Below, piece after piece: positions 17,076 through 28,348 of a stretch of DNA of 64,000 nt (position 1 is its first letter; each line of letters begins with the position of its first letter). A program made the position numbers and the translations under genes. Under the pieces are notes generated by a model that saw only the letters and a program-made list of their open reading frames with translations, was not told the DNA's origin and made no database searches. The stretch lies in NCBI RefSeq assembly GCF_003075375.1, contig NZ_QDFT01000005.1:1-64000 (forward strand), in the 5' to 3' direction. Source of the stretch: Microbacterium testaceum. GTDB lineage: Bacteria > Actinomycetota > Actinomycetes > Actinomycetales > Microbacteriaceae.

Positions 17076-18422
17076 CTAGAACGACACCGGCAGCCAGCCG
17101 GGACCGATGAGGGCGGCGATGGCGAGGATCGGCAGCACGTACCAGACGATCAGGGGGACGAAGGTCTTCACCGGGTTCACCTGGGCGATACCGGTGGCGA
17201 TGTAGATCGCCGACGCGCCGGGAGGAGAGGCCCCCTCGGTCGAGGCGGCGACGAGGACGACGCACGCGGCGAGGATCGGGTCGACGCCCGACACCATCAG
17301 CACGCTGAAGCCGATGCCGCCGATCGTGGCGATCGTCGCGGTCGAGCTGAGCGGACCGGCGACCAGCACGACCATGACGGCGACGATGATCGACATGATC
17401 ACGGGCGAGGCGTTCAGTCCGTTCAGCACCGAGGACAGCTGGTCGGCCAGGCCCAGCTCGGTGAGCACGGCGCCGCCGGCGAAGGCGAAGACGAGCGTCG
17501 CGCCGATGTCGCGGTAGCGCGGGGCCGTCTTGGCGATGAAGTCGTACCAGGCGCGGCCCCCGCGGGGCAGACCCTTCCAGCCCAGGATGACGGCGAAGAT
17601 CATCAGCAGCACGGGGATCCACACGATCACGCTGACGGCGTCCATCGTGTCCTCGCCCAGGGCGGCGACGAGGGCGTCGCCGGTGGGCCCGAGGGTCACG
17701 GCCACGGGGATGACGATGCCCAGGAACACCAGCAGCGAGGTCCAGCCCTGCCGGAACGAACGTCCGAAGGGCAGGATGTCGGCGGCGGCGACCCGGTCGA
17801 TCTTGTGACGGCGCACGAAGATGAAGATCACGATCAGGCGCCACAGCACGCACCAGCCGGCCGCGGCGAACATCGCCAGCAGCAGCTTGTCGATCGTGAC
17901 GTAGGGCGCGACGGTCGCGGTGCCGATGAGGATGAAGAACGACGCGCTCGGCGGGATGACGGTGCCGTTGCCCGCGTTTCCGGCGATCACGGTGGCCGAG
18001 ACGTGCGCCGGCCAGTTCGAGCGCTTCATCCAGGGGATCGCGACGGAGCCCATGGTGGCGGCGTTCGCCGAACCCGAGTGCGCCACCGAGCCGAACAGGG
18101 CCGAACCGACGGTCGCGACGTAGCCCGCGCCACCGCGCAGGCGACCGAGCATCGAATTGAGGATGTCGACCTGCTTGTCGATGACACCCGTGGATGCCAG
18201 GAGGAAGCCGATGAACGTGAACGCCAGCGCGGCGAAGACGATCTCCTGCGTGAAGGCCGCTTCGAGGCCCACGGCCAGCAGCCGCAGAACATCCGCGCCG
18301 CCGAACGCGCAGACCACGACGAAGCCGACGACCATCGCCTCTCCGATACCGCGCTTGACCAGCACGCTCCAGATGACGATCACGCCGATGTAGGCGATCA
18401 GCGCCCAGACAGCCAAGCCCAT
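17076..18422 (-). CDS. DctM-like TRAP transporter large permease
   Basis: A 448-residue polytopic protein with about twelve hydrophobic segments. TRAP large-permease features are visible: GSVAHSGSANAATMGSVAIP near 110-130, IAGNAGNGTVIPPSASFFIL near 150-170 and STEGASPPGASAIYIATG near 400. It should import a carboxylate with a Na+ gradient. I chose the ATG at 18422 because GGAGAG lies five bases upstream; an ATG at 18434 follows a C-run and has no such site. It is the first gene of the IclR-linked operon. No DctP substrate-binding protein is encoded nearby, which is unusual for a TRAP system. Confidence 0.85.
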   Translation of the reverse strand: MGLAVWALIAYIGVIVIWSVLVKRGIGEAMVVGFVVVCAFGGADVLRLLAVGLEAAFTQEIVFAALAFTFIGFLLASTGVIDKQVDILNSMLGRLRGGAGYVATVGSALFGSVAHSGSANAATMGSVAIPWMKRSNWPAHVSATVIAGNAGNGTVIPPSASFFILIGTATVAPYVTIDKLLLAMFAAAGWCVLWRLIVIFIFVRRHKIDRVAAADILPFGRSFRQGWTSLLVFLGIVIPVAVTLGPTGDALVAALGEDTMDAVSVIVWIPVLLMIFAVILGWKGLPRGGRAWYDFIAKTAPRYRDIGATLVFAFAGGAVLTELGLADQLSSVLNGLNASPVIMSIIVAVMVVLVAGPLSSTATIATIGGIGFSVLMVSGVDPILAACVVLVAASTEGASPPGASAIYIATGIAQVNPVKTFVPLIVWYVLPILAIAALIGPGWLPVSF

Positions 18423-18445
18423 AGTGCTCTCCATTGAGGTGGGGG

Positions 18446-18509
18446 GTTCATCAGATGAACTAAACGTTCACTTAGTGAAACCGTAACCCGACTCGGGACG
18501 GTCCGTCAA
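18446..18509 (-). promoter_or_regulatory. Promoter of the TRAP/RraA operon with two tandem palindromic operators
   Basis: On the minus strand a -35 TTGACG (18504-18509) and a -10 TACGGT (18480-18485) are 18 bp apart. Directly downstream lie the palindromes TTCACTTAGTGAA (18467-18479) and GTTCATCAGATGAAC (18446-18460), both perfect around one to three central bases. Their centres are 20 bp apart, two helical turns, so two dimers could bind one face. The IclR protein of the operon is the natural candidate. Confidence 0.6.
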
Positions 18510-18538
18510 CACGCGTCACGTCCCCGTCGCCGGGAACG

Positions 18539-18575
18539 ACGAATGCCCCCGGCCACTCGGGCCGGGGGCATTCGT
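18539..18575. terminator. Bidirectional-type hairpin terminator of rlmN
   Basis: A perfect stem of 16 bp around GAATGCCCCCGGCC with loop ACTCG. It starts 12 bp after the rlmN stop. There is a short T/A-poor end but the stem is very stable. Confidence 0.8.
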
Positions 18576-18586
18576 TCGAGAAGAGG

Positions 18587-19897
18587 TCAGCCGACGGGGG
18601 TCGCCTCGGCGGCCGCCTCGTCCTCTTCGGTGGCGACGAGCTGGCCGCACGCCCCGTCGATCTCTTTGCCGCGGGTGTCGCGCAGGGTCGTCGGGATGCC
18701 CGCGTCATTGAGGCGGCGGACGAACTCGTTCTGCACCGGCACCTCGGATGCCGTCCAGATCGACCCCGGCGTCGGGTTCAGCGGGATGGGGTTCACGTGC
18801 ACCCATCCCCGGCCGCGGGCGTTGAGCTTGTCGGCCAGCAGGTCGGCGCGCCAGGCGTGATCGTTCATGTCCTTGATCAGGGCGTACTCGATCGACACGC
18901 GGCGCCCGGTCTTGTCGAAGTAGGCGCGCGCGGCATCCAGGGCCTCGTCGACCTTCCAGCGCGAGTTCACCGGGATGAGCTCGTCGCGCAGGCCGTCGTC
19001 GGGCGCGTGCAGCGACAGGGCGAAGGTCACCGGGATGTCCTCGTCGGCGAGCTTCTTGATCGCGGGCACGAGACCCACCGTCGACACGGTGATTCCGCGC
19101 GCGCTCATGCCGAGCCCGTGCTCCTTGTCGACCATGACGCGCACGGCCTGCATCACGCGGGCGTAGTTGGCCAGCGGCTCGCCCATGCCCATGAAGACGA
19201 TGTTCGAGACGCGGTCCAGCGAGTGGTCGTCGCGCTTCTTCCCGCCCAGGCCGCCGGCGGCGATAAGGGAGTTGGCGCGCACGATCTGCTCGACGATCTC
19301 GGCGGCCGACATGTTGCGGGTGAGCCCCGCCTGACCGGTCGCGCAGAACGGGCAGTTCATGCCGCAGCCCGCCTGCGAAGACACGCACAGCGTGATGCGG
19401 CCGGGGTAGCGCATGAGCACCGACTCGACGAGCGCGCCGTCGTGCAGCTTCCACAGGAACTTGATCGTGTCGCCGCGGTCGGTCTCGAGGCGGCGCACCT
19501 CGGTCAGCAGCGGCGGCAGCATCCCCGCGACGAGTTCTTCGCGGCCCGCCGCCGGCAGGTCGGTCATGTCGGCGGGGTCCGAGGTGTAGTGCGTGAAGTA
19601 GTGCTTCTCGAGCTGCTTCGCGCGGAAGCCGGGCAGGCCCAGCTCCTTCACCTTCGCGACGCGCTCGTCCGCGGTCAGGTCGGCGAGGTGCACGGGGGGC
19701 TTGCCGCGCTTGGGGCTGGCGAACTGCAGCAGCGGGCGGCCGGTGTCGTCCTTGGCCTGCTGCCAGCCCTCGGTCTTCGGCCGCACCTGGCGGACGCCGG
19801 TGTTCTTCGGCCGCGTCTCGCGGACGGCGGTGTCGGCCGGGGCCCCCGCGGGGCGCACCGGCGGCGTGGTCGTGCGCGCGGGGGGCTGTTCGGTCAT
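18587..19897 (-). CDS. rlmN: 23S rRNA (adenine(2503)-C(2))-methyltransferase RlmN
   Basis: A 436-residue radical-SAM enzyme that methylates C2 of A2503 in 23S rRNA (and A37 of some tRNAs). The cluster motif CGMNCPFC is intact, preceded by [21 protein letters not shown] and SLHAPDD are the other conserved blocks, and the methyl-carrying Cys is in DGACGQL near the end. The N-terminus has about 60 extra Pro/Arg/Thr-rich residues, as in other actinobacteria. The ATG at 19897 has a TACCCT box seven bases upstream and no ribosome binding site, so a leaderless start is likely. It is not in an operon with its neighbours. Confidence 0.96.
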   Translation of the reverse strand: MTEQPPARTTTPPVRPAGAPADTAVRETRPKNTGVRQVRPKTEGWQQAKDDTGRPLLQFASPKRGKPPVHLADLTADERVAKVKELGLPGFRAKQLEKHYFTHYTSDPADMTDLPAAGREELVAGMLPPLLTEVRRLETDRGDTIKFLWKLHDGALVESVLMRYPGRITLCVSSQAGCGMNCPFCATGQAGLTRNMSAAEIVEQIVRANSLIAAGGLGGKKRDDHSLDRVSNIVFMGMGEPLANYARVMQAVRVMVDKEHGLGMSARGITVSTVGLVPAIKKLADEDIPVTFALSLHAPDDGLRDELIPVNSRWKVDEALDAARAYFDKTGRRVSIEYALIKDMNDHAWRADLLADKLNARGRGWVHVNPIPLNPTPGSIWTASEVPVQNEFVRRLNDAGIPTTLRDTRGKEIDGACGQLVATEEDEAAAEATPVG

Positions 19898-19952
19898 GGT
19901 TTCCAGGGTACCGGGCGCGTCTGCGCCGCGGCTGGGCGCGCACCTCCATCGC

Positions 19953-20011
19953 GTGAGGGGCCGGGAATCGCCGCCTCGCGGGGCCGCAGGCGACGGTTTC
20001 CGACCCCTCAC
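19953..20011. repeat. Hairpin, class GTGAGGGGCC (copy 1)
   Basis: The outer stem GTGAGGGG/CCCCTCAC is perfect and the inner arm pairs with scattered wobble and mismatches up to GCGG. It lies in the 213-bp gap between the HPr stop and the rlmN start. Confidence 0.7.
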
Positions 20012-20048
20012 CCGAGCCGGCACGTCGGTGCCGGGCCGCAGGGTGCAC

Positions 20049-20101
20049 GTGAGGGGCCGGGATGCCGGGCGTCGGGGGGTACACCCGGCGCGGCCCCTCA
20101 C
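20049..20101. repeat. Hairpin, class GTGAGGGGCC (copy 2)
   Basis: The outer 10-11 pairs GTGAGGGGCCG and an inner block CCGGGTGT/GCCGGGCGT pair. The left 14 bases are the same as in copy 1. It begins ten bases after the HPr stop and is well placed as the terminator of the beta-glucoside PTS operon. Confidence 0.7.
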
Positions 20102-20110
20102 GCGATCGGG

Positions 20111-20377
20111 TCAGGCGGCGTCGAGATCCTGCTCGAGCAGCGCCTGAAGTTCGTCGGCCACGCGGTCGGCCTCGGGACCGTCGACCTCGAGGGCCACCTC
20201 ATCGCCCGTCTTCACGCCGAGCTGCAGCAGCGCGAGGATGCTGCGCGCGTCGACGGAGGTATCGCCGGCGGCGAGGGTCACGGAGTGCTGGGATGCCGCC
20301 GCCGCGCGGGCGAAGCTGGCGGCGGGACGGGAGTGCAGGCCGGAGGAGGAGCCGAAGACGGCGGTGCGCTGTGCCAT
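20111..20377 (-). CDS. ptsH: HPr phosphocarrier protein of the PTS
   Basis: An 88-residue HPr. The active-site His15 is in GLHSRPAA and the regulatory Ser46 in ARSILALL, both at standard positions. HPr takes phosphate from enzyme I and passes it to the EIIA domain of sugar permeases; it can also phosphorylate the PRD domains of antiterminators. It is the last gene of the beta-glucoside operon, 18 bp after the licT-type gene, so it may serve that sugar system in particular. Enzyme I is not in the window. Confidence 0.95.
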   Translation of the reverse strand: MAQRTAVFGSSSGLHSRPAASFARAAAASQHSVTLAAGDTSVDARSILALLQLGVKTGDEVALEVDGPEADRVADELQALLEQDLDAA

Positions 20378-20395
20378 GGGGGACCTTTCGGGTGT

Positions 20396-21226
20396 TCAGC
20401 TCGACTGAGCGCGAGCGATGTGCAGGGCGAGGTAGCCCACCTCTTCATCGGAGATGGCGACCTCGTGCTCAGCGAGGACGAACGCGCGGATGCGTTCGGC
20501 CGTCGCGACGGCGCGCGGGTGCTTAGCCGTCATGGTCGCGAAGAGAAGGTCTTCGTCCTGCCCGGCGAGGCGGTCGCTGAACAATCTCTCCGCGAAGAAC
20601 TGCAGATGCGTGAGGAACCGACGGGTGTGCAGGTCATCGGCATCCAGGGTCACTCCCCCGGCGTGCGTGACGATCGTCGTGATGTCCGACACGAGCCCGA
20701 CCACCCGCATCGAGTCGACGGACGGGCGCCCCACCTCCGAATTCACCAGGTGGAAGGCGATATTGGCCGCCTCTTCGTCGGGGAGCGCCACCCCCGTTCG
20801 GTCGCGGAGCAGTCCGAGGGCGCGCAGACCCACCTCGTATTCGCGCGGGTAGACGGTGCGCACCTCCCACGCCAGGCGGTTGGTGACCTGCAGGCCCCGC
20901 CGTTGGCGCTCCACCGCGAAGTGCAGGTGATCGGTGAGCGTGAGATAGATGTGCGCGTCGAGTTCGATGCCCGCCTTCTCGGCATCCATCACGATCGCCC
21001 TGGTGAGTTCGACGAAGCCTCCGGGGATCTGAGCGAGCAACTCGACGAGGTTCCGCTGGTCGGCGTCATCGAGCGCGACGAACACCCGGTCGGTCGAACC
21101 CGGGGCGACCTGATCTCCCGGACGCGCCGCGAAGCCGATGCCCTTGCCCAACAGCACGCGCTCCACGCCGCGCTCGTCCTCGACGAGCACGACACTGGAG
21201 TTCAGAACCTTCTTGATGATCTGCAT
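20396..21226 (-). CDS. licT: BglG/LicT-family PRD-containing RNA-binding antiterminator
   Basis: A 276-residue antiterminator. Residues 1-55 are the co-antiterminator RNA-binding domain (MQIIKKVLNSSVVLV, then LLGKGIGF), which starts exactly at the ATG at 21226 with GGAG eight bases upstream. Two PTS regulation domains follow (about 65-170 and 175-276), each with conserved His: ELDAHIYLTLTDHLHFA and IAFHLVNSEVG in the first, TMTAKHPRA and YLALHIARA in the second. The target is the RAT hairpin at 24705-24735 ahead of the same operon. Phosphorylation by the permease in the absence of sugar should switch it off. Confidence 0.93.
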   Translation of the reverse strand: MQIIKKVLNSSVVLVEDERGVERVLLGKGIGFAARPGDQVAPGSTDRVFVALDDADQRNLVELLAQIPGGFVELTRAIVMDAEKAGIELDAHIYLTLTDHLHFAVERQRRGLQVTNRLAWEVRTVYPREYEVGLRALGLLRDRTGVALPDEEAANIAFHLVNSEVGRPSVDSMRVVGLVSDITTIVTHAGGVTLDADDLHTRRFLTHLQFFAERLFSDRLAGQDEDLLFATMTAKHPRAVATAERIRAFVLAEHEVAISDEEVGYLALHIARAQSS

Positions 21227-21270
21227 GGGTGTCTCCGTCGACCCCGGCGGACGCGCAGCGAGTGCGGTCG

Positions 21271-24601
<3,331 letters not shown>

Positions 24602-24666
24602 CGAAGTCCTTCCTTGGATCGAAGGACACGCGTCGCGACGTCGACTGCGATGCCGCCCGGGCGAAC

Positions 24667-24710
24667 AAAAAAGGACCCGAAGGCGGCGCTCTCGCACTGC
24701 GTTCGGATCC
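24667..24710 (-). terminator. Leader terminator (attenuator) of the bgl operon
   Basis: Read on the minus strand, GGATCCGAA pairs with TTCGGGTCC (one G-U) and is followed at once by six T. It ends about 65 bp before the bglF start. Its 5' arm shares GGATCC with the RAT hairpin, so the two folds exclude each other. Confidence 0.85.
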
Positions 24711-24735
24711 TGCCTGCATGACCAGTCACATGTCC
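24705..24735 (-). promoter_or_regulatory. RAT (ribonucleic antiterminator) site for the LicT-type protein
   Basis: The minus-strand sequence GGACATGTGACTGG, then GCAGGCAGGATCC, matches the RAT pattern GGAT-TGT-ACTG with GCAGGCA and a closing ACC/TCC. It overlaps the terminator at 24667-24710 by six bases. Binding of the antiterminator would hold this fold and let transcription enter bglF. Confidence 0.75.
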
Positions 24736-24742
24736 GTCGGCG

Positions 24743-24771
24743 ACTCTACACGACGATTCCCGGATGTCGAA
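24743..24771 (-). promoter_or_regulatory. Putative promoter of the bgl operon
   Basis: -35-like TTCGAC (24766-24771) and -10-like TAGAGT (24743-24748), 17 bp apart, directly upstream of the RAT site. The boxes are weak matches and are proposed mainly from position. Confidence 0.4.
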
Positions 24772-24917
24772 TCGCGGCGTCGAACGCGCGGACCGGACGA
24801 GTAGCGTGACGGTGTCGTCGGTTCTCCCGAGACCGGGAACGATGGCCATCGACGTGGCACCCGCCGCCGATCCCCCGACCTGATCCGCGCTCCGGCGCCG
24901 CTCGCCCTGGAGGGCAC

Positions 24918-25760
24918 ATGACCCGCATCGCCTTCCTCGACGTCGACGGCACGATCCTCGAGCACGGCTCGGCGATCGCCCCGTCGACGGTGACCGCCGT
25001 GCGGAAGGCCCGCGAGAACGGCCACCTCGTGTGGCTGTGCACCGGGCGTTCGGCGGGCGACATCCATCCCGACGTGCGGGCGATCGGCTTCGACGGGGCG
25101 ATCACCAACGGCGGCGCCTACGCCGATCGCGACGGCGAGCTGGTCGTCGAGCACCCCATGCCGCGCGCCGACGTCGAGACCCTCGAGCGGTACTTCGAGG
25201 GGCACGGCATCCACTACTTCCTGCAGACGCACGACGCGGTGTTCGCGTCCGCGGGGATGGATGCCGTCATGCGCGACTTCCGCCGCGCCCGCGCCGAGTG
25301 GCGGGCGGCGGAGCTCCGCGAGCGCGGACTGCCCGCCGAGGAGCCGCTGTGGCGCGAGCCGCGCCCCGTGTCCGAGGTCGATCGCGACGTCGTCGCCAAG
25401 GCCGTGTTCGTCAGCTCCGCCGACGACACCGTCGCGCACGCCGCCGCGACCCTGGGCGAGGGGTTCTTCGTCATCCCGGGCTCGATGCCGTTGCCCGGTG
25501 GGTCCAACGGCGAGATCGGTCAGGCGGGCGTCGACAAGGGCTCGGCGATCCTCGAGGTGCTCGCTCTGCTCGGGCGCGATCCCGCGGATGCCATCGGCAT
25601 CGGCGACAGCTGGAACGACGTCGAGATGTTCGAGGTGGTGGGCACCCCGGTCGCGATGGGCAACGCCATGCCCGAACTGCAGCGTCTCGCCGGTCGCGTC
25701 ACGACCGCCGTGCTCGACGACGGCGTGCACAACGCGTTCGCGGAGCTCGGCCTGATCTGA
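24918..25760 (+). CDS. Cof-type HAD-superfamily sugar-phosphate phosphatase
   Basis: A 280-residue HAD hydrolase. Motif I DVDGTIL is at residues 8-14 with the nucleophile Asp8, motif II is in LCTGRS near 40, the Lys of motif III is in VDKGSAI near 208 and motif IV is GIGDSWNDVEMF near 230. The C2-type cap lies between about 85 and 195, so small phosphosugars are likely substrates. It is divergent from the beta-glucoside PTS operon and may relieve sugar-phosphate accumulation, but this link is only positional. GGAGGGCAC precedes the ATG. Confidence 0.9.
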   Translation: MTRIAFLDVDGTILEHGSAIAPSTVTAVRKARENGHLVWLCTGRSAGDIHPDVRAIGFDGAITNGGAYADRDGELVVEHPMPRADVETLERYFEGHGIHYFLQTHDAVFASAGMDAVMRDFRRARAEWRAAELRERGLPAEEPLWREPRPVSEVDRDVVAKAVFVSSADDTVAHAAATLGEGFFVIPGSMPLPGGSNGEIGQAGVDKGSAILEVLALLGRDPADAIGIGDSWNDVEMFEVVGTPVAMGNAMPELQRLAGRVTTAVLDDGVHNAFAELGLI

Positions 25761-25796
25761 GCCCCGGCCCCCGCCCCCGGCTCCCGGCACCCGCAC

Positions 25797-25894
<98 letters not shown>

Positions 25895-25938
25895 AGGCGC
25901 GGGAGGCGAGGGGCGTCACCGCCGCCCGGACCCGCCCC

Positions 25939-26769
25939 TCAGTCCAAGAAGATGTCCGGGTACATCGCCTCGTCGGGCGTGCCCGGCACCGCGGCGTACC
26001 CCGAGAAGTCGGTGACTCCGGCCGCGCGCAGCACGTCCTCCACGATCAGCGTCTCCCCGGTGCGCTCGCGCGACGGCGCGGTCAGCACCTCGTACGCGGC
26101 ATCCGCGTAGATCTCGGGCGTCCGCGAGACGCGCATGAGCCGGTCGCCACCGATGACGTTCTGCACGGCCGCGGTCGCGATCGTCGTCCGCGGCCACAGG
26201 GTGTTCGCCGCGATCCCGGCGTCGGCGAACTCCGCCGCCAGCCCCAGCGTCGCCATGGTCATCCCGAACTTGGCCAGGCTGTAACCCGTGTGCGCCCCGA
26301 GCCACTTCGGCGTGACGTTCAGCGGGGGCGACAGCGAGAGGATGTGCGGGTTCGACGCCTCGCGCAGGTGCGGCACGGCCGCGCGCGAGAGCAGGAAGGT
26401 GCCGCGCACGTTGACGTCCTGCATGAGGTCGTACTTCTTCGTGGCGAGCTCGAGCGAGCCCGACAGGTCGATGACGCTGGCGTTGTTGACCACGATGTCG
26501 ATCCCCCCGAACTCCGCGACCGTGCGGCGGACGGCCTCGGCGATGGAGTCCTCGTCGCGCACGTCGCCCACGATCGGCAACGCCCGTCCGCCGGCCGCGC
26601 GGATCGCGTCGGCGGCGGTGTGCACCGTCCCCTCGAGCTTCGGGTGGGGCGTGTCGGTCTTGGCGAGCATCGCGATGTTCGCGCCGTCGCGTGCGGCGCG
26701 CAGCGCGATGGCGAGGCCGATGCCGCGGCTGCCGCCCGACATCAGGATGGTCTTCGCAGAGAGCGTCAT
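25939..26769 (-). CDS. SDR-family oxidoreductase, HSDL2-like
   Basis: A 276-residue short-chain dehydrogenase. The cofactor motif SGGSRGIGLAIA is at residues 11-22, NNAS near 95, and the catalytic YSLAK near 160. The sequence after the glycine motif (AKTDTPHPKLEGTVHTAA) and the late TPEIYADAAYEVL resemble hydroxysteroid dehydrogenase-like protein 2, a fatty-acid-related SDR. The ATG overlaps the stop of the enoyl-CoA hydratase gene (ATGA). It is third in an operon with two acyl-CoA enzymes, so a role in degrading a branched or unusual fatty acid is likely. Confidence 0.88.
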   Translation of the reverse strand: MTLSAKTILMSGGSRGIGLAIALRAARDGANIAMLAKTDTPHPKLEGTVHTAADAIRAAGGRALPIVGDVRDEDSIAEAVRRTVAEFGGIDIVVNNASVIDLSGSLELATKKYDLMQDVNVRGTFLLSRAAVPHLREASNPHILSLSPPLNVTPKWLGAHTGYSLAKFGMTMATLGLAAEFADAGIAANTLWPRTTIATAAVQNVIGGDRLMRVSRTPEIYADAAYEVLTAPSRERTGETLIVEDVLRAAGVTDFSGYAAVPGTPDEAMYPDIFLD

Positions 26770-27545
26770 GAGCGGCGTCCTTTCGCGGAGGCGGCGGCGA
26801 AGGCCGCGACCCGGGCCTTCGCGTCGGGGGTCTCGAAGGCGGCGCCGATCGTGGCGGCCTCGTCGTCGAGGTTCTCGGCCAGGGTCCGTCCGGCTCCCAG
26901 GCGCACGAGGCGCGTGGCCTGTCCGAACGCGGCGGTCGCCCCCTCCAGCCAGAAGGACGCGATCTGCTCGACGCGCGCCGAAAGATCCGCGGATGCCACG
27001 ACCTCGGCGACCAGTCCCCACTCGAGCGCCTCGGCGGCATCCAGCATCCGGTCCTGCAGCAGCAGCTGCAGTGCGCGGCGCTGCCCGATCGCCGCCGGGA
27101 GCAGGGTGGAGACGCCCAGGTCGGGGGTGAGCCCGACGTTGGCGTACCGGCTGACGAAGCGGGCGTTCTCGCTCGCAACGACGTAGTCGGCGGTCAGCAT
27201 GAGACCGAGTCCTCCGCCCGCGACCGCGCCCTGGACGGCGGCGACGATCGGCAGGGGCGCCTCGGCGAAGGTGCGGATGCCGTCGTGGATCGCCGCGGCG
27301 GTCTGGGTGACCTCGGCGCCCGTCGCGCCGGTCGTCGCCATCGCCACGACGTCGCCGCCCGCGCAGAAGGCGGGGCCGTTGGCATCCAGGATCACCGCTC
27401 CGACGGACGCGTCGGACGTCACCTCGTGCGCGACATCGCGCCAGCGGCGGGCCATGGGGAAGTCCATCGCGTTGAGCGAGGCGGGCCGGTCGAAGGTGAC
27501 CCGGGCCAGCCCGTCCCGGATCGAGAGCAGGATGCCGTCGGTCAT
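26766..27545 (-). CDS. Enoyl-CoA hydratase/isomerase family protein
   Basis: A 259-residue crotonase. The oxyanion-hole loops are FCAGGDVVAM near 62 and AVAGGGLGLM near 108. At the two positions of the catalytic glutamates of classic hydratases I see DLGVSTLLP rather than the usual E..G, so isomerase or another acyl-CoA reaction is possible. It overlaps both neighbours (ATGA at each junction), giving a tightly coupled three-gene operon with two SDR enzymes. Confidence 0.88.
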   Translation of the reverse strand: MTDGILLSIRDGLARVTFDRPASLNAMDFPMARRWRDVAHEVTSDASVGAVILDANGPAFCAGGDVVAMATTGATGAEVTQTAAAIHDGIRTFAEAPLPIVAAVQGAVAGGGLGLMLTADYVVASENARFVSRYANVGLTPDLGVSTLLPAAIGQRRALQLLLQDRMLDAAEALEWGLVAEVVASADLSARVEQIASFWLEGATAAFGQATRLVRLGAGRTLAENLDDEAATIGAAFETPDAKARVAAFAAASAKGRRS

Positions 27546-28303
27546 TTCGGCGCCATCCGGATCGCGCCGTCGAGGCGGATCGTCTCGCCGTTGAGGTAGC
27601 CGTTGTCGACGATCGCGAGGACGAGCCGCGCGTACTCGTCGGGGGCGCCCAGACGCGAGGGGTACGGCACCTGCTGTCCGAGGGAGTCCTGGGCGGCCTG
27701 CGGCAGCCCCTTGAGCATGGGCGTCTCCATGATGCCGGGGGCGATGGTGGCGACGCGGATGCCGTGGCGGGCGAGCTCGCGGGCGATCGGAAGGGTCATC
27801 GCGTGCACGCCGCCCTTGCTCGCCGAGTAGGCGGGCTGGCCGATCTGCCCGTCGAAGGCCGCGACGCTCGCGGTGTTGACGATGACACCGCGGTCGCCGC
27901 CCTCGGTGGGATCGGTCTGCGCCATGACGGCGGACGTCTGCGCGATGACGTTGTACGTGCCGATGAGGTTGACGCGGACCACCCTCTCGAAGTCGGCGAG
28001 CGACGAGGGGGTGCCGTCGCGCTCGAGCACCTTGGCGGGAGGGGCGATCCCGGCGCAGTTCACGACCACGCGCAGGGGACCCGCCTCGGCGGCGCGGGCG
28101 GCTGCGGCGGCGATCTGCTCGGCATCCGTCACATCCGCGGCGACGAACGAGCCGCCCAGCTCCTCGGCGATCGACGCTCCCGCGGAGGAGGGCAGGTCGA
28201 CGATCGTGACGTGCGCCCCGGTATTCACGAGGCGGCGCGCGGTGGCCAGGCCCAGTCCCGAGGCGCCCCCGGTGACGAGGGCCGAGGCTCCGGTGATGTC
28301 CAT
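27542..28303 (-). CDS. 3-hydroxyacyl-CoA dehydrogenase type 2-like SDR
   Basis: A 253-residue SDR close to human HSD17B10-type enzymes. ALVTGGASGLGLATAR binds NAD near residues 8-23; NCAGIAP, NTASVAAFDGQIGQPAYSASK with the catalytic Ser, Tyr and Lys, and APGIMETPML are the family blocks. It should oxidise short 3-hydroxyacyl-CoA, including 2-methyl-branched ones from isoleucine. AAGGAG lies seven bases before the ATG at 28303. First gene of the three-gene operon. Confidence 0.92.
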   Translation of the reverse strand: MDITGASALVTGGASGLGLATARRLVNTGAHVTIVDLPSSAGASIAEELGGSFVAADVTDAEQIAAAAARAAEAGPLRVVVNCAGIAPPAKVLERDGTPSSLADFERVVRVNLIGTYNVIAQTSAVMAQTDPTEGGDRGVIVNTASVAAFDGQIGQPAYSASKGGVHAMTLPIARELARHGIRVATIAPGIMETPMLKGLPQAAQDSLGQQVPYPSRLGAPDEYARLVLAIVDNGYLNGETIRLDGAIRMAPK

Positions 28304-28348
28304 GCGTTCTCCTTCGAAGCTGAAACCGGGTCCCACCCTAGCCGAGAC

